DNA of 64,000 nt from an uncultured Clostridia bacterium (GTDB lineage: Bacteria; Bacillota; Peptococcia; Peptococcales; Peptococcaceae), in NCBI GenBank assembly GCA_944391625.1, contig CALXUG010000004.1, positions 96,279-160,278 on the forward strand, in the 5' to 3' direction. The notes under the pieces were generated by a model that was given only the letters and a program-made list of their open reading frames with translations, was not told the origin of the DNA and ran no database searches. Every line of letters begins with the position of its first letter. Positions within the stretch are counted from its first letter, which is position 1. Shown here piece after piece: positions 1 through 8,320 of the stretch. Position numbers and translations under genes: made by a program.

Positions 1-156
1 CAGCGAGAATATGCCATCAAACAATGGAATCGAGAACAAAAGTTGCGGCTATTGTCCGAAGAACAGCGAATTGATTGCTCTGCCCTTCAGAGAAAAAAGC
101 TAGAATCCAGAAAAAATAATGTTTGCGATGGAGCAATGGTTGTATCTGCAAAATAA
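1..156 (+). CDS. C-terminal end of an unrecognised protein (cut by window edge)
   Basis: The first reading frame is open from base 1 to a TAA at 154-156, giving 51 residues. The tail is highly charged (many K, R, E, Q) and looks helical; no motif is recognisable. It ends 14 bp before polA, so it may share a transcript with it. It could also be a chance open frame, since only 51 codons are visible. Confidence 0.45.
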   Translation, partial: QREYAIKQWNREQKLRLLSEEQRIDCSALQRKKLESRKNNVCDGAMVVSAK

Positions 157-170
157 AGTGAGGTTTATTT

Positions 171-2804
171 ATGGAAAAATTGATTGTAATAGATGGGAAT
201 AGTCTGGCCAATCGAGCCTTTTATGCAATCCCTATTTTAAGTAATTCCAAAGGTGTCATCACCAATGCCGTTTATGGGTTTACCAATATGCTGATGCGTT
301 TGCTGCGGCAGGAACAGCCTGATTATGTGGCAGTTGCCTTTGATGTAAGCCGCAAGGTGTTTCGCCATGAGCAATATGCTGATTATAAGGCGCAGCGTAA
401 AGGAATGCCGGAAGAGCTGCGCGGGCAGATGGATTTAATCAAAGAGGTTCTGCGGGCAATGAACATTGCCATTTATGAGCTGTCCGGTTATGAAGGGGAT
501 GACGTCATCGGCACCATGGTGCGTTGGGCAGAACAGCGGGAAATTTCCAGCATTATTGTCACCGGAGATAAGGATAGTTTGCAGCTGATCAGTGAACATA
601 CCAGCGTGTATTTAACGAAAAAAGGCATCAGTGAATTGGGCCGTTATGATTATGCTGCCTTTACAGAAGAGTATGGTTTGGTGCCGGACCAGATTCGAGA
701 TTTAAAGGGATTGATGGGCGATGCGTCTGATAATATTCCCGGTGTGCCCGGTGTAGGGGAAAAAACGGCTTTGAAGCTGCTGCATCAATATGGTACGGTG
801 GAAGAATTATATCAGCATCTGGAGGATTTTGCAGGAAAAAAACTGGGCGAAAAATTGCAGGAAAATCAGGACAAGGCTTTTTTGAGCAAGGAACTGGCAA
901 CAATTTATTGCCAGGTGCCGCTGGAATTTGATCAGGCGGTTATGGCTCGTCGGGAGTTTGACAGAGAAAAGCTGATTGCTTTATATCAAGAACTGGAGTT
1001 GCGGGCATTGCTGAAAGATTTGGCAAGTCAGTATCCGGAGCCGGAAGCAGCGGACATGGAACAGGAAAACACCATGGCATACCAGGCCCAGTCTGTGATT
1101 CATCTGGCAGAACCGGAAGAGCTGCAGCAATTGGTACAGGAACAGTCTCCCCAGATTATTACCTTGATTGTGAATCGAACCCCAGGCAATATTATGACGG
1201 CGCAGGTAACAAGTATGGGACTGTTGGTGGAAGAACAGCCTTATTATATAGCGTGTGAGGGCAGGTTCTCCCAATTTGCTCAAGGTTTGCGCAGCTGGTT
1301 GGAAGATGGGGAAATCACTATTTTGACCGATGATGCCAAAAAACTGTATTCAGCTTTTCTTCCGGAAGGGATTCGAATGAAAGCATTGTATTGGGACAGC
1401 TTGTTGATTGCCTATTTACTCAATCCAGAGAGTAAAGATTTGTCTGTAGAGGCTTTGCTGGCGGAACAGTTCAATGTTACATTGCCGGAAGATCCAGTGG
1501 AACATTTATGCGGATTGTTAAAAGGTATTTATATACTCAGTGAACCTATGGTGCATCGCTTGGAACAGGAGCATTTGCTGGATCTGTACGCCAAGATTGA
1601 ATTGCCGTTAAGCGAACTGTTAGCCACCATGGAATATGAGGGTGTGCGGATTGATACTGCATATTTGCAGCAGCTGGGCGCTGAATTGCGTGTACGGATT
1701 GATCAGTTGGCTGAAAAACTATATGAAACTGCCGGTGAGCGATTCAATTTGAATTCTTCCAAGCAGCTGGGTGTGATTCTGTTTGAAAAAATGGGACTGC
1801 CGGTTATCAAAAAAACAAAAACCGGATACTCTACCGATGCCGAGGTATTGGATACGTTGGCGCAGGACTATGAATTTGTAAAGGATATTCTGGCTTATCG
1901 CCAGTTAACTAAATTGAATTCTACGTATATTGAAGGAATTTTAAAGCTGGTGGATCCAGAGACAGCTAAGGTGCACACTACTTTTAATCAAACAATTACA
2001 GCCACAGGCCGTTTGAGCAGTACAGAGCCCAATTTGCAGAACATTCCTATCAAAACGGAAGAGGGAAAACGGATTCGCAAAGCTTTTATGCCGTCCAAAC
2101 CGGGTAATGTATTGGTAGCGGCCGATTATTCTCAAATTGAACTGCGGATTTTAGCTCATATGTCAAAAGATCCCGTGCTGGTAGAAAGTTTTCAAAACAA
2201 TGAGGATATTCATCGCCGTACAGCATCAGAGGTGTTTGGGGTACCCATGGAAGAAGTAACCAAGGAAATGCGCCGCAATGCCAAAGCGGTGAACTTTGGT
2301 ATTATTTATGGGCAGACCGATTTTGGTTTGAGCAAAGAGCTGGGGATTAGCCGCGGAGAAGCCAAAGCATATATCGATAGTTATTTTGAACGGTACAGCG
2401 GTGTTAAGCGTTGGATTGATGAGGCCATTCAGGATGCCAGAGTAACTGGAATCAGCACAACTATGATGGGCAGAAAGCGATATATTAAGGATATTAACAG
2501 CAAGAATTTTAATTTGCGCAGCTTTGCGGAGCGGACTGCCGTGAATACACCGATACAGGGAACTGCAGCTGATATTATTAAACTGGCGATGCTGCAGGTT
2601 CAAAAAAATATTGTTGCCCATAAGTTTTCTGCAAAAATGCTGCTGCAGGTACATGATGAGCTGATTTTTGAAGTGCCGCCACGGGAAATTGCCGGTTTGA
2701 TAGTAATCTTGCATGAATGTATGGAATCGGCTGTTGCTTTGGATGTACCTCTGAAAATTGATGTAAATGTAGGGTTTAATTGGTATGATATGGAGCGTGT
2801 GTGA
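171..2804 (+). CDS. polA: DNA polymerase I
   Basis: Fills gaps and removes RNA primers during replication and excision repair. The 877 residues show an N-terminal 5'-3' nuclease domain (about 1-290, with VIDGNSLANRAF and GDKDSLQL), a middle 3'-5' exonuclease-like domain (about 310-470) and a polymerase domain. Motif A (ADYSQIELRILAH), the O-helix region (RRNAKAVNFGIIYG) and motif C (LQVHDELIFE) are intact. The middle domain lacks the acidic DxE exonuclease signature, so proofreading is probably absent, as in Bacillus and Taq enzymes. The ATG follows GTGAGG. The stop overlaps the mutM start by one base, so the two are probably translationally coupled. Confidence 0.97.
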   Translation: MEKLIVIDGNSLANRAFYAIPILSNSKGVITNAVYGFTNMLMRLLRQEQPDYVAVAFDVSRKVFRHEQYADYKAQRKGMPEELRGQMDLIKEVLRAMNIAIYELSGYEGDDVIGTMVRWAEQREISSIIVTGDKDSLQLISEHTSVYLTKKGISELGRYDYAAFTEEYGLVPDQIRDLKGLMGDASDNIPGVPGVGEKTALKLLHQYGTVEELYQHLEDFAGKKLGEKLQENQDKAFLSKELATIYCQVPLEFDQAVMARREFDREKLIALYQELELRALLKDLASQYPEPEAADMEQENTMAYQAQSVIHLAEPEELQQLVQEQSPQIITLIVNRTPGNIMTAQVTSMGLLVEEQPYYIACEGRFSQFAQGLRSWLEDGEITILTDDAKKLYSAFLPEGIRMKALYWDSLLIAYLLNPESKDLSVEALLAEQFNVTLPEDPVEHLCGLLKGIYILSEPMVHRLEQEHLLDLYAKIELPLSELLATMEYEGVRIDTAYLQQLGAELRVRIDQLAEKLYETAGERFNLNSSKQLGVILFEKMGLPVIKKTKTGYSTDAEVLDTLAQDYEFVKDILAYRQLTKLNSTYIEGILKLVDPETAKVHTTFNQTITATGRLSSTEPNLQNIPIKTEEGKRIRKAFMPSKPGNVLVAADYSQIELRILAHMSKDPVLVESFQNNEDIHRRTASEVFGVPMEEVTKEMRRNAKAVNFGIIYGQTDFGLSKELGISRGEAKAYIDSYFERYSGVKRWIDEAIQDARVTGISTTMMGRKRYIKDINSKNFNLRSFAERTAVNTPIQGTAADIIKLAMLQVQKNIVAHKFSAKMLLQVHDELIFEVPPREIAGLIVILHECMESAVALDVPLKIDVNVGFNWYDMERV

Positions 2805-3643
2805 TGCCGGAACTGCCAGAAGTAGAAACGGTTTGCCGTTCATTGCGGCAGACTGTTTTGCATCAGAAAATCAAAACCGTTGATATTTATTTGCCCCGTT
2901 TGATTCAGCAGCCATCGGTTGAGGAAGTCAAAGCATTGCTGCCGGGTTGTTATTTTACTGCTGTTCGTCGGCGGGGAAAGTATATTTTGTTGGATTTATC
3001 TAATGGGATGACGTTGGTGGTGCATCTGCGCATGACGGGGAAACTGCTGTATGGATCAGAAGAAGAACCCCTGGGCAAGCATACCCATATTGTTATGACT
3101 TTAGAAACGCATAATACATTGCGGTATGATGATGTGCGTCAGTTTGGCGCGTTGTGGCTGGTTCAAACAGAGCATTGCAGTCAGCTGCCTGGATTGGCAT
3201 CTTTGGGCATGGAGCCGCTGGATGCAGATTTTACAGTACAATGGTTGATAGAACAGATGCAGGGGAAAAAGCAAAAGGTAAAAACTTTTTTGTTGGATCA
3301 GCATGTGATTGCCGGCATTGGGAATATTTACGCCGATGAAATATTATTTCAGGCGGGAATCCATCCGGAAGCACTTGTCTGCAATCTGACCGATGAGAAA
3401 ACGGCGGCCGCTTTGTGGTCTGCCATTAGGGACAGATTGGAGCAGGGGATTGTATATGGCGGTAGTTCTATTAAGGATTATGTAGATAGTTTGGGGAATG
3501 CCGGAAGTTTTCAAAAATTGCATAGAGTGTATGGACGCCATGGGCAGCCTTGTGTAAATTGTGGCTGCCTATTGGAAAAAATAACAATTGCCGGCAGAAG
3601 CAGCTGCTATTGTTCCAATTGTCAGATAAAGTTTGATAATTAG
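2804..3643 (+). CDS. mutM: Formamidopyrimidine-DNA glycosylase (Fpg)
   Basis: Base-excision enzyme that removes 8-oxoguanine and formamidopyrimidines and cuts the abasic strand. The start is set at ATG 2804, not GTG 2801, because the catalytic residue must be Pro directly after the initiator Met (PELPEVE). The protein is 279 residues. A C-terminal zinc finger has four cysteines in a CxxC...CxxC pattern (CVNC and CSNC). Its neighbours polA, ytaF and coaE repeat the order seen in Bacillus. Confidence 0.96.
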   Translation: MPELPEVETVCRSLRQTVLHQKIKTVDIYLPRLIQQPSVEEVKALLPGCYFTAVRRRGKYILLDLSNGMTLVVHLRMTGKLLYGSEEEPLGKHTHIVMTLETHNTLRYDDVRQFGALWLVQTEHCSQLPGLASLGMEPLDADFTVQWLIEQMQGKKQKVKTFLLDQHVIAGIGNIYADEILFQAGIHPEALVCNLTDEKTAAALWSAIRDRLEQGIVYGGSSIKDYVDSLGNAGSFQKLHRVYGRHGQPCVNCGCLLEKITIAGRSSCYCSNCQIKFDN

Positions 3644-3736
3644 AATTTGAAATGAATATTTGATAAAACAAGTGACACCTGTTTCTCATTCTTTCCATAT
3701 AGTAATGGAGAAGAGATGAAAAAGGAGGCGGTAGCT

Positions 3737-4363
3737 TTGTTTTTGACGGTATTACTGGCGTTGGCGCTTAGCTTTGACTGTTTGAGTGTCGGGCTTTCTT
3801 ACGGATTGCGAAATATTATGCTGCCCTGGTATGGAATATTGATTATTTGTTGCTGCTCTGGAATGGTGCTGGCGATTTCTATGTTATTGGGTGGATTGTT
3901 AGAACAGATGATTGCACCGGCTTTGGTACAGTTTTTGGGCGCAGGGCTTTTAATTGCACTGGGTGTTTGGATTCTGGGAAAAAGTATTAAGGAACTGGCA
4001 AAAGAAGATAGTGCGCAGGAACCTTTGTTTCAGTGGAATATTCATCGGTTGGGTATTATTGTGCAAATTTTAAAAGAACCGCAATGTGCCGATTTGGATC
4101 GTTCTGGCATTATTAGTATGCAGGAGGCTGTTTGGTTGGGGCTGGCATTATCATTGGATTCATTTGGTGCGGGAATTGGCATGGCGCTGATGGGATATTC
4201 GCCTTTTTGGACTAGTTTATGCACGGCGATGAGTGCCTGTTTGTTTCTTTCAGCCGGATTGTATTTAGGGAAAAAAATGGGTTCCCATGTTTCCTATAAG
4301 AAAATAAAGCTATTGCCGGGTGGTTTGTTGATTGTAATTGGTATTGTTCGACTGGTATTGTAA
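3737..4363 (+). CDS. ytaF: Sporulation-type membrane protein YtaF (MntP-like fold)
   Basis: Small polytopic membrane protein, about 208 residues with roughly six hydrophobic segments. N-terminal ALALSFDCLSVGLSYGL and later LALSLDSFGAGIGMAL are two halves of an internal repeat typical of the YtaF/MntP group. A loop near DLDRSGIISMQEA resembles the Asp-rich segment of YtaF. The chosen start is TTG 3737, which has AGGAGG at 3723-3728 eight bases upstream. ATG 3716 is an in-frame alternative behind GGAG. YtaF belongs to the sporulation gene set of Bacillus, where it sits in this same cluster; its exact role is unknown. Confidence 0.85.
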   Translation: MFLTVLLALALSFDCLSVGLSYGLRNIMLPWYGILIICCCSGMVLAISMLLGGLLEQMIAPALVQFLGAGLLIALGVWILGKSIKELAKEDSAQEPLFQWNIHRLGIIVQILKEPQCADLDRSGIISMQEAVWLGLALSLDSFGAGIGMALMGYSPFWTSLCTAMSACLFLSAGLYLGKKMGSHVSYKKIKLLPGGLLIVIGIVRLVL

Positions 4364-4375
4364 AGGATGAGAAGT

Positions 4376-4969
4376 ATGGCATTGGTAATTGGATTAACAG
4401 GCGGTATTGCCTGTGGTAAATCAACGGTGAGTGCATATTTGCGGCAAAAGGGCATCTCTGTGATTGATGCGGATTTGGTTGCCAGAGAGGTAGTAGAGCC
4501 GGGAACCATGGGTTTGCAGCAAATCAAAGAGGTGTTTGGCTGGCAATATATTTGTCCGGATGGTACGTTAAACCGGCAGCTTTTAGGGAAAAAAGTATTT
4601 GCGGATCCAGAAGCGCTGCAACAGTTAAATACCATTATGAAGCCCCTCATTTTAGAGCAATTGCAGCTGCGAATTGGGAAAGCACAGGATGTGGTGGTAT
4701 TAGATGCGCCATTGCTGTTGGAAGATGAGCAATACCATAAGTTGGCTGACATTGTATGGGTGGTAACTGCTGCGCCTGCAGTGCAGTTAGAACGGCTTAT
4801 GCAGCGCAATGGTTATAGCTGGCAGCAGGCTCAGGAACGCATTGATGCGCAGATGACAGAGCAGCAGCGGTTAGCCTATGCAGATAGTGTGATCCAGAAT
4901 AACGGCAGCATTTTGCAAACGCAGAAGCAGGTAGATGGCTTGCTGCACAAGGTGTTATCCTCCAGATGA
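4376..4969 (+). CDS. coaE: Dephospho-CoA kinase
   Basis: Last step of CoA synthesis: phosphorylates the 3'-OH of the ribose of dephospho-CoA. The P-loop (GLTGGIACGKST) lies near the N terminus, followed by the DADLVAREV substrate segment and a lid region rich in Gln and Arg. It has 197 residues, normal for the family. ATG 4376 is preferred over ATG 4367 because AAAGGA ends seven bases before it. It lies 12 bp after ytaF, so the four genes from polA are probably one operon. Confidence 0.95.
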   Translation: MALVIGLTGGIACGKSTVSAYLRQKGISVIDADLVAREVVEPGTMGLQQIKEVFGWQYICPDGTLNRQLLGKKVFADPEALQQLNTIMKPLILEQLQLRIGKAQDVVVLDAPLLLEDEQYHKLADIVWVVTAAPAVQLERLMQRNGYSWQQAQERIDAQMTEQQRLAYADSVIQNNGSILQTQKQVDGLLHKVLSSR

Positions 4970-5028
4970 AATGGAATTATTTTTTGCGATTGTAAAATTA
5001 TAAATAGGATGGTAAAACCGTAAATGAA

Positions 5029-5076
5029 AGAGAGGACCTTCAACTTCTTATTTGAGTTGAAAGTGCTCTCTTTTTT
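5029..5076 (+). terminator. Rho-independent terminator after coaE
   Basis: An imperfect stem pairs AGAGAGGACCTTCAACT with AGTTGAAAGTGCTCTCT, followed by a run of six T. It would end the polA-mutM-ytaF-coaE transcript. Confidence 0.8.
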
Positions 5077-5100
5077 AATTAATCGAGGGTAAAAATGATA

Positions 5101-5250
5101 TTGTGGTAAGAGGATGCTTATCAAGAAAGTATTGAAAACTTTGAAAATGAAGTGAATTTAGGATAAAGATGGTATTTCTTTTTATAAAAATTGACAGATT
5201 TTATTACTAATGATAATATAATTTTATGCATAGAAAATTACATTTGCAAT
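5101..5250 (+). repeat. Duplicated promoter/leader region, copy 1
   Basis: About 150 bp that matches 5881-6030 at a constant offset of 780 bp, clearest from GAAAATGAAGTGAATTTA (5143) through TTGACA (5191-5196) and TGATAATATA (5211-5220). The shared part contains a -35 and an AT-rich -10, so two neighbouring genes probably share regulation through a copied promoter. Confidence 0.75.
5191..5222 (+). promoter_or_regulatory. Sigma-A type promoter for the 5313 gene
   Basis: TTGACA at 5191-5196 is followed by TGATAATATAAT at 5211-5222. Both GATAAT (15-bp spacer) and TAATAT (17-bp spacer) could serve as -10. The same elements recur in the copy ahead of the 6061 gene. Confidence 0.55.
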
Positions 5251-5312
5251 CAACACATGATAGGAATGTAGAGACTATTTTAAACAATAGCTATAAATAA
5301 GGGGGTATTGAA

Positions 5313-5843
5313 ATGAACAAGGTAATAACAAAATTAATAATAGCTTTTTTGATTATAGTGACCTTTCTACTATTATTTGGCAAAACATTGTTTATGCATA
5401 TAATGGGATTTCTGTTTTTTGGCTCTCCTTTTGACGAATTTACTATAAATCACATAGGAAACCCTTTAGTTGTTGGTGAGAGTTGGAGTGAAGAAGATGT
5501 AGATTATGAAGATTATTTTCAAGTAACTGTAGCAGATATTACTTCTTCAGAAGAAAATGGGCAATATTTATATGACATTACGATAATTGCCGAGAACTAC
5601 CAGAATCTGCGTGGGAATGAAGATCTGGAGGTGTATTGTGAGATTGATATTCCTAAACGTAAAATGATAACCGAGGAAACGCCGAATTACTTTACAGTAC
5701 CGAAAGAACAAATCAAAGAATATCATTACAAGTTTTTCTTACGGGAGGAAATTACTAATTTTAATTGTGAAATTGAAATTCCTTTACACGTGGATGAAAG
5801 ACACAAATATAAAAAAATATGGAGCTATAGTTCGACTTTGTAA
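5313..5843 (+). CDS. Membrane-anchored protein of unknown function
   Basis: The 176 residues begin with a hydrophobic segment (about 8-32) and continue as a soluble, acidic, beta-rich domain outside the membrane. The ATG follows a GGGGG ribosome site. I do not recognise the family. Codon use is more AT-rich than the housekeeping neighbours. It shares its upstream region with the HbpS-like gene 750 bp downstream, so the two may respond to the same signal. Confidence 0.75.
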   Translation: MNKVITKLIIAFLIIVTFLLLFGKTLFMHIMGFLFFGSPFDEFTINHIGNPLVVGESWSEEDVDYEDYFQVTVADITSSEENGQYLYDITIIAENYQNLRGNEDLEVYCEIDIPKRKMITEETPNYFTVPKEQIKEYHYKFFLREEITNFNCEIEIPLHVDERHKYKKIWSYSSTL

Positions 5844-5880
5844 TTAGAGTTGAGCAAGACTTTATGCTCAATGATAGAGT

Positions 5881-6030
5881 TATTGTATAAGGGGATATAT
5901 ATCAAAAAAGGCTAAAAAATCTGAAAATGAAGTGAATTTAGGAGGAAGATTGTATTTCTTTTCACAAAAATTGACAGGAAGTATTATTAGTGATAATATA
6001 AATTTATACATAGCAGATTGCATTTGTAAT
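5881..6030 (+). repeat. Duplicated promoter/leader region, copy 2
   Basis: Counterpart of 5101-5250 at an offset of 780 bp. TTGACA lies at 5971-5976 and TGATAATATAAA at 5991-6002. It lies ahead of the tandem GlcG/HbpS gene and presumably is its promoter. Confidence 0.75.
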
Positions 6031-6060
6031 CTGTATTATAAAACGAGGGGGTTTTATTTT

Positions 6061-7020
6061 ATGAAGAAAAACAAATTGATTTCTATGTTGTTGGTAGGTG
6101 CATTATCGGTATCTATGGTGTTAGGTTTTGGCGGCGCAGCTTTTGCCGACACTGCAGATAAGGTGCCTGCAAAAGCGCCGGTGGCGAATGGTGAATTATT
6201 AGATGCCGCAAAGATTATGGTAGCCGGTGCGCAAAATAAAGCAGAAGAAATTAAAGTGCCGATGGTTATTTCTGTTGTAGACATGGATGGCAATTTAGTA
6301 TTACTGCATCGCATGGAAGATTCTCTGTTAGCAAGTTTGGAAATTGCCCAGAATAAAGCATACACATCCGTTGCTTTAAAAATGCCAAGCGCTGATGTGA
6401 AAAAACTGGCTCAAGAAGGGCAGGAACTGCAGGGGATTGCAGTGCAGCATGCCGGACGTATTGTAGAATTTGGCGGCGGACTGCCAATCTATGATAAAAA
6501 TGGTAAACAGATTGGTGCCATCGGGGTATCCGGCGGCAGTGTAGCAGAAGATACTTCTGTAGCGCAGGCTGGTTTGGATGCCTATAAAGCTGGTAAAAAA
6601 ATAAAAGCTGCTTCTGGTGGCGAACTGTTGGATCAGGCTATGACAATGGTAGAAGCTGCTGAGAAAAAAGCAGTCAATATTAAAGTGCCGATGGTTATTT
6701 CTGTTGTAGATATGGGCGGTAATTTAGTATTACTGCATCGTATGGAAGATTCTCTGTTAGCAAGTTTGGAAATCGCTCCAAATAAAGCATACACATCTGT
6801 TGCCTTAAAAATGCCGAGCGCTGATGTGAAAAAACTGGCCCAGGAAGGGCAGGAACTGCAGGGGATTGCAGTACAGCATGCCGGACGTATTGTAGAATTT
6901 GGCGGCGGGCTGCCAATCTACGATAAAAATGGTAAACAGATTGGTGCCATTGGGGTATCCGGCGGCAGTGTAGCAGAAGATACTTCTGTAGCGCAGGCTG
7001 GTCTGAATGCAGTGAAGTAA
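6061..7020 (+). CDS. Exported protein with two tandem GlcG/HbpS domains
   Basis: The 319 residues start with a signal peptide (positively charged start, hydrophobic core, cleavage likely after AFA near residue 28). Two copies of a domain of about 140 residues follow, each with the GlcG/HbpS features VVDMDGNLVLLHRM and FGGGLPIYDKNGKQIGAIGV. Family members bind haem or corrinoid-like ligands or act as sensors outside the cell; the ligand here is not visible. The ATG at 6061 follows GAGGGG. The two domains are almost identical in both protein and DNA, a sign of recent duplication. Confidence 0.85.
   Translation: MKKNKLISMLLVGALSVSMVLGFGGAAFADTADKVPAKAPVANGELLDAAKIMVAGAQNKAEEIKVPMVISVVDMDGNLVLLHRMEDSLLASLEIAQNKAYTSVALKMPSADVKKLAQEGQELQGIAVQHAGRIVEFGGGLPIYDKNGKQIGAIGVSGGSVAEDTSVAQAGLDAYKAGKKIKAASGGELLDQAMTMVEAAEKKAVNIKVPMVISVVDMGGNLVLLHRMEDSLLASLEIAPNKAYTSVALKMPSADVKKLAQEGQELQGIAVQHAGRIVEFGGGLPIYDKNGKQIGAIGVSGGSVAEDTSVAQAGLNAVK
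6193..7017 (+). repeat. In-frame tandem duplication of a 429-bp unit
   Basis: The DNA from about 6193 repeats from about 6622 at a constant offset of 429 bp (143 codons), with only scattered, mostly silent, differences over the last roughly 330 bp of each unit. The first part of each unit has diverged more. It would allow recombination that gains or loses a domain. Confidence 0.9.
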
Positions 7021-7056
7021 TGCCAGAATGATTTTTTTATAAAATATTTGATTTTT

Positions 7057-7090
7057 AGGGTGATGAAACGTTGGTTTTGTCACCCTTTTT
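7057..7090 (+). terminator. Terminator after the GlcG/HbpS gene
   Basis: AGGGTGA at 7057-7063 pairs with TCACCCT at 7080-7086, with inner AAAC/GTTT pairs, followed by TTTT. Confidence 0.8.
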
Positions 7091-7747
7091 GCTGTGAAGT
7101 TGATTATTTGAAATTGATTATAAAAATGAATTGTTATGTCATGAAAATAGAATATCATAATAAAATAATGTATAGGCAAATATTTCTTGTTTGTGCTGCA
7201 AACCATAACGAATTTGATAGAGTAAAGTAGTATATGGATTAAAAAAGTGTAAAAGAACAGACACATATCATGATGTACGGGAGGTTAATTTTTTGATAAA
7301 AGAAAGTTTTCCTGAAATACTGCGTAATTAAAATGCAAACTTGTACCTGAATTCACAAATAAAAGTGTCACATATTATAAAGCATCAATAAGTCAGAAGA
7401 AAAGCCGGATACAGATTGTTATGATAGCTTTATAAAGAAAAAAGAGTTAAGTAAGTGTAAAATATTATAGTATAGTGTAATATATTTTTGGTAAAAAAGA
7501 AAAAATAATTTCACTATTTCTGGATATAGTTAGAAATTATAGTCATATAAATTTGATTAATATGAAAAATTAAAATTGTTTAACCGCCGAAAGTGGCGTA
7601 ATGAAGCCTGTACAATAAATTTTGTGCTGGCGTTCACGAGGAACTATAGACTTTTAATTTTGGATACTATATAATGAAATTAACTTAATATGATACGAGA
7701 TAGATTGTATTATTAAAAAGTAAATAAATAAAGGGAGAGTGGTACCG
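7091..7747 (+). promoter_or_regulatory. Long AT-rich leader ahead of the hdr-flx operon
   Basis: About 650 bp with no convincing gene. A likely promoter is TAGACT (7647-7652), 17 bp, TATAAT (7670-7675). Just upstream, at about 7580-7650, is a less AT-rich block with possible hairpins: CGCC-GAAAGT-GGCG, and CCTGTACAA paired with TTGTGCTGG around a six-base loop. I could not match it to a riboswitch class I know. A 12-codon frame with TTG at 7293 behind GGGAGG is visible but too short to trust. Confidence 0.4.
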
Positions 7748-8320
7748 TTGACGCTGAATGAAAAACAGAAGCAAAATGAAGAACTGAATCGTGAGTTCCT
7801 CAGACGCAGTGGCGTAAATGTTTCAAAATGTTATCAGTGTGGGAAATGTTCTGCTGGTTGTCCTGTGGGCGATCATATGGACATTCCAACCAATAAGGTA
7901 ATGCGTCTGGCACAGATGGGTCTGATTGAAGATGCTATGAAGAGTCATGCAATTTGGTTATGTGCTTCCTGCACAACCTGCACAACTCGATGTCCAAAAG
8001 GGGTAGACGTTGCGAAAGTAATGGAAACCTTACGGATTATGGCCAAAGAACATGGTTATGTGGCAGAGAAGAATGTAGATAAATTCCATAGTGTATGGAT
8101 GGGGATTATTGGAACTATGGGCAGAATGTATGAACCAGGTTTAATTGTTGGGCGTAATTTCTCTACCGGGAAATTGTTCCAGGACACATCCTTTGGTATT
8201 CCATATATTGCAAAACAAAAATTAAAATTGGTTCCATATAAATCTGGAAATATGAATGAAATTAAATCTCTGATTGCCAAAGCAGAAGCGATGGACCGAG
8301 AAGAAAGGGGCAATAAATAA
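7748..8320 (+). CDS. hdrC: Heterodisulfide reductase-like subunit C
   Basis: Iron-sulfur electron carrier of the soluble HdrABC module. About 190 residues with two [4Fe-4S] motifs, CYQCGKCSAGCP and CASCTTCTTRCP. The likely start is TTG 7748, with GGGAG at 7733-7737 about ten bases upstream; GTG 7739 lies too close to that site. The TAA overlaps the hdrB ATG by one base. It is the first gene of hdrCBA-flxDCBA. HdrC links HdrA to the HdrB active site. Confidence 0.92.
   Translation: MTLNEKQKQNEELNREFLRRSGVNVSKCYQCGKCSAGCPVGDHMDIPTNKVMRLAQMGLIEDAMKSHAIWLCASCTTCTTRCPKGVDVAKVMETLRIMAKEHGYVAEKNVDKFHSVWMGIIGTMGRMYEPGLIVGRNFSTGKLFQDTSFGIPYIAKQKLKLVPYKSGNMNEIKSLIAKAEAMDREERGNK

Noticed and set aside
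2226..2843. 205-codon antisense frame in polA
   Set aside because: Covers the conserved polymerase domain on the other strand; no independent support.
7580..7650. c-di-GMP or cobalamin riboswitch ahead of hdr-flx
   Set aside because: A faint likeness (GCCGAAAG...GAAGCC) but the invariant aptamer cores are missing.
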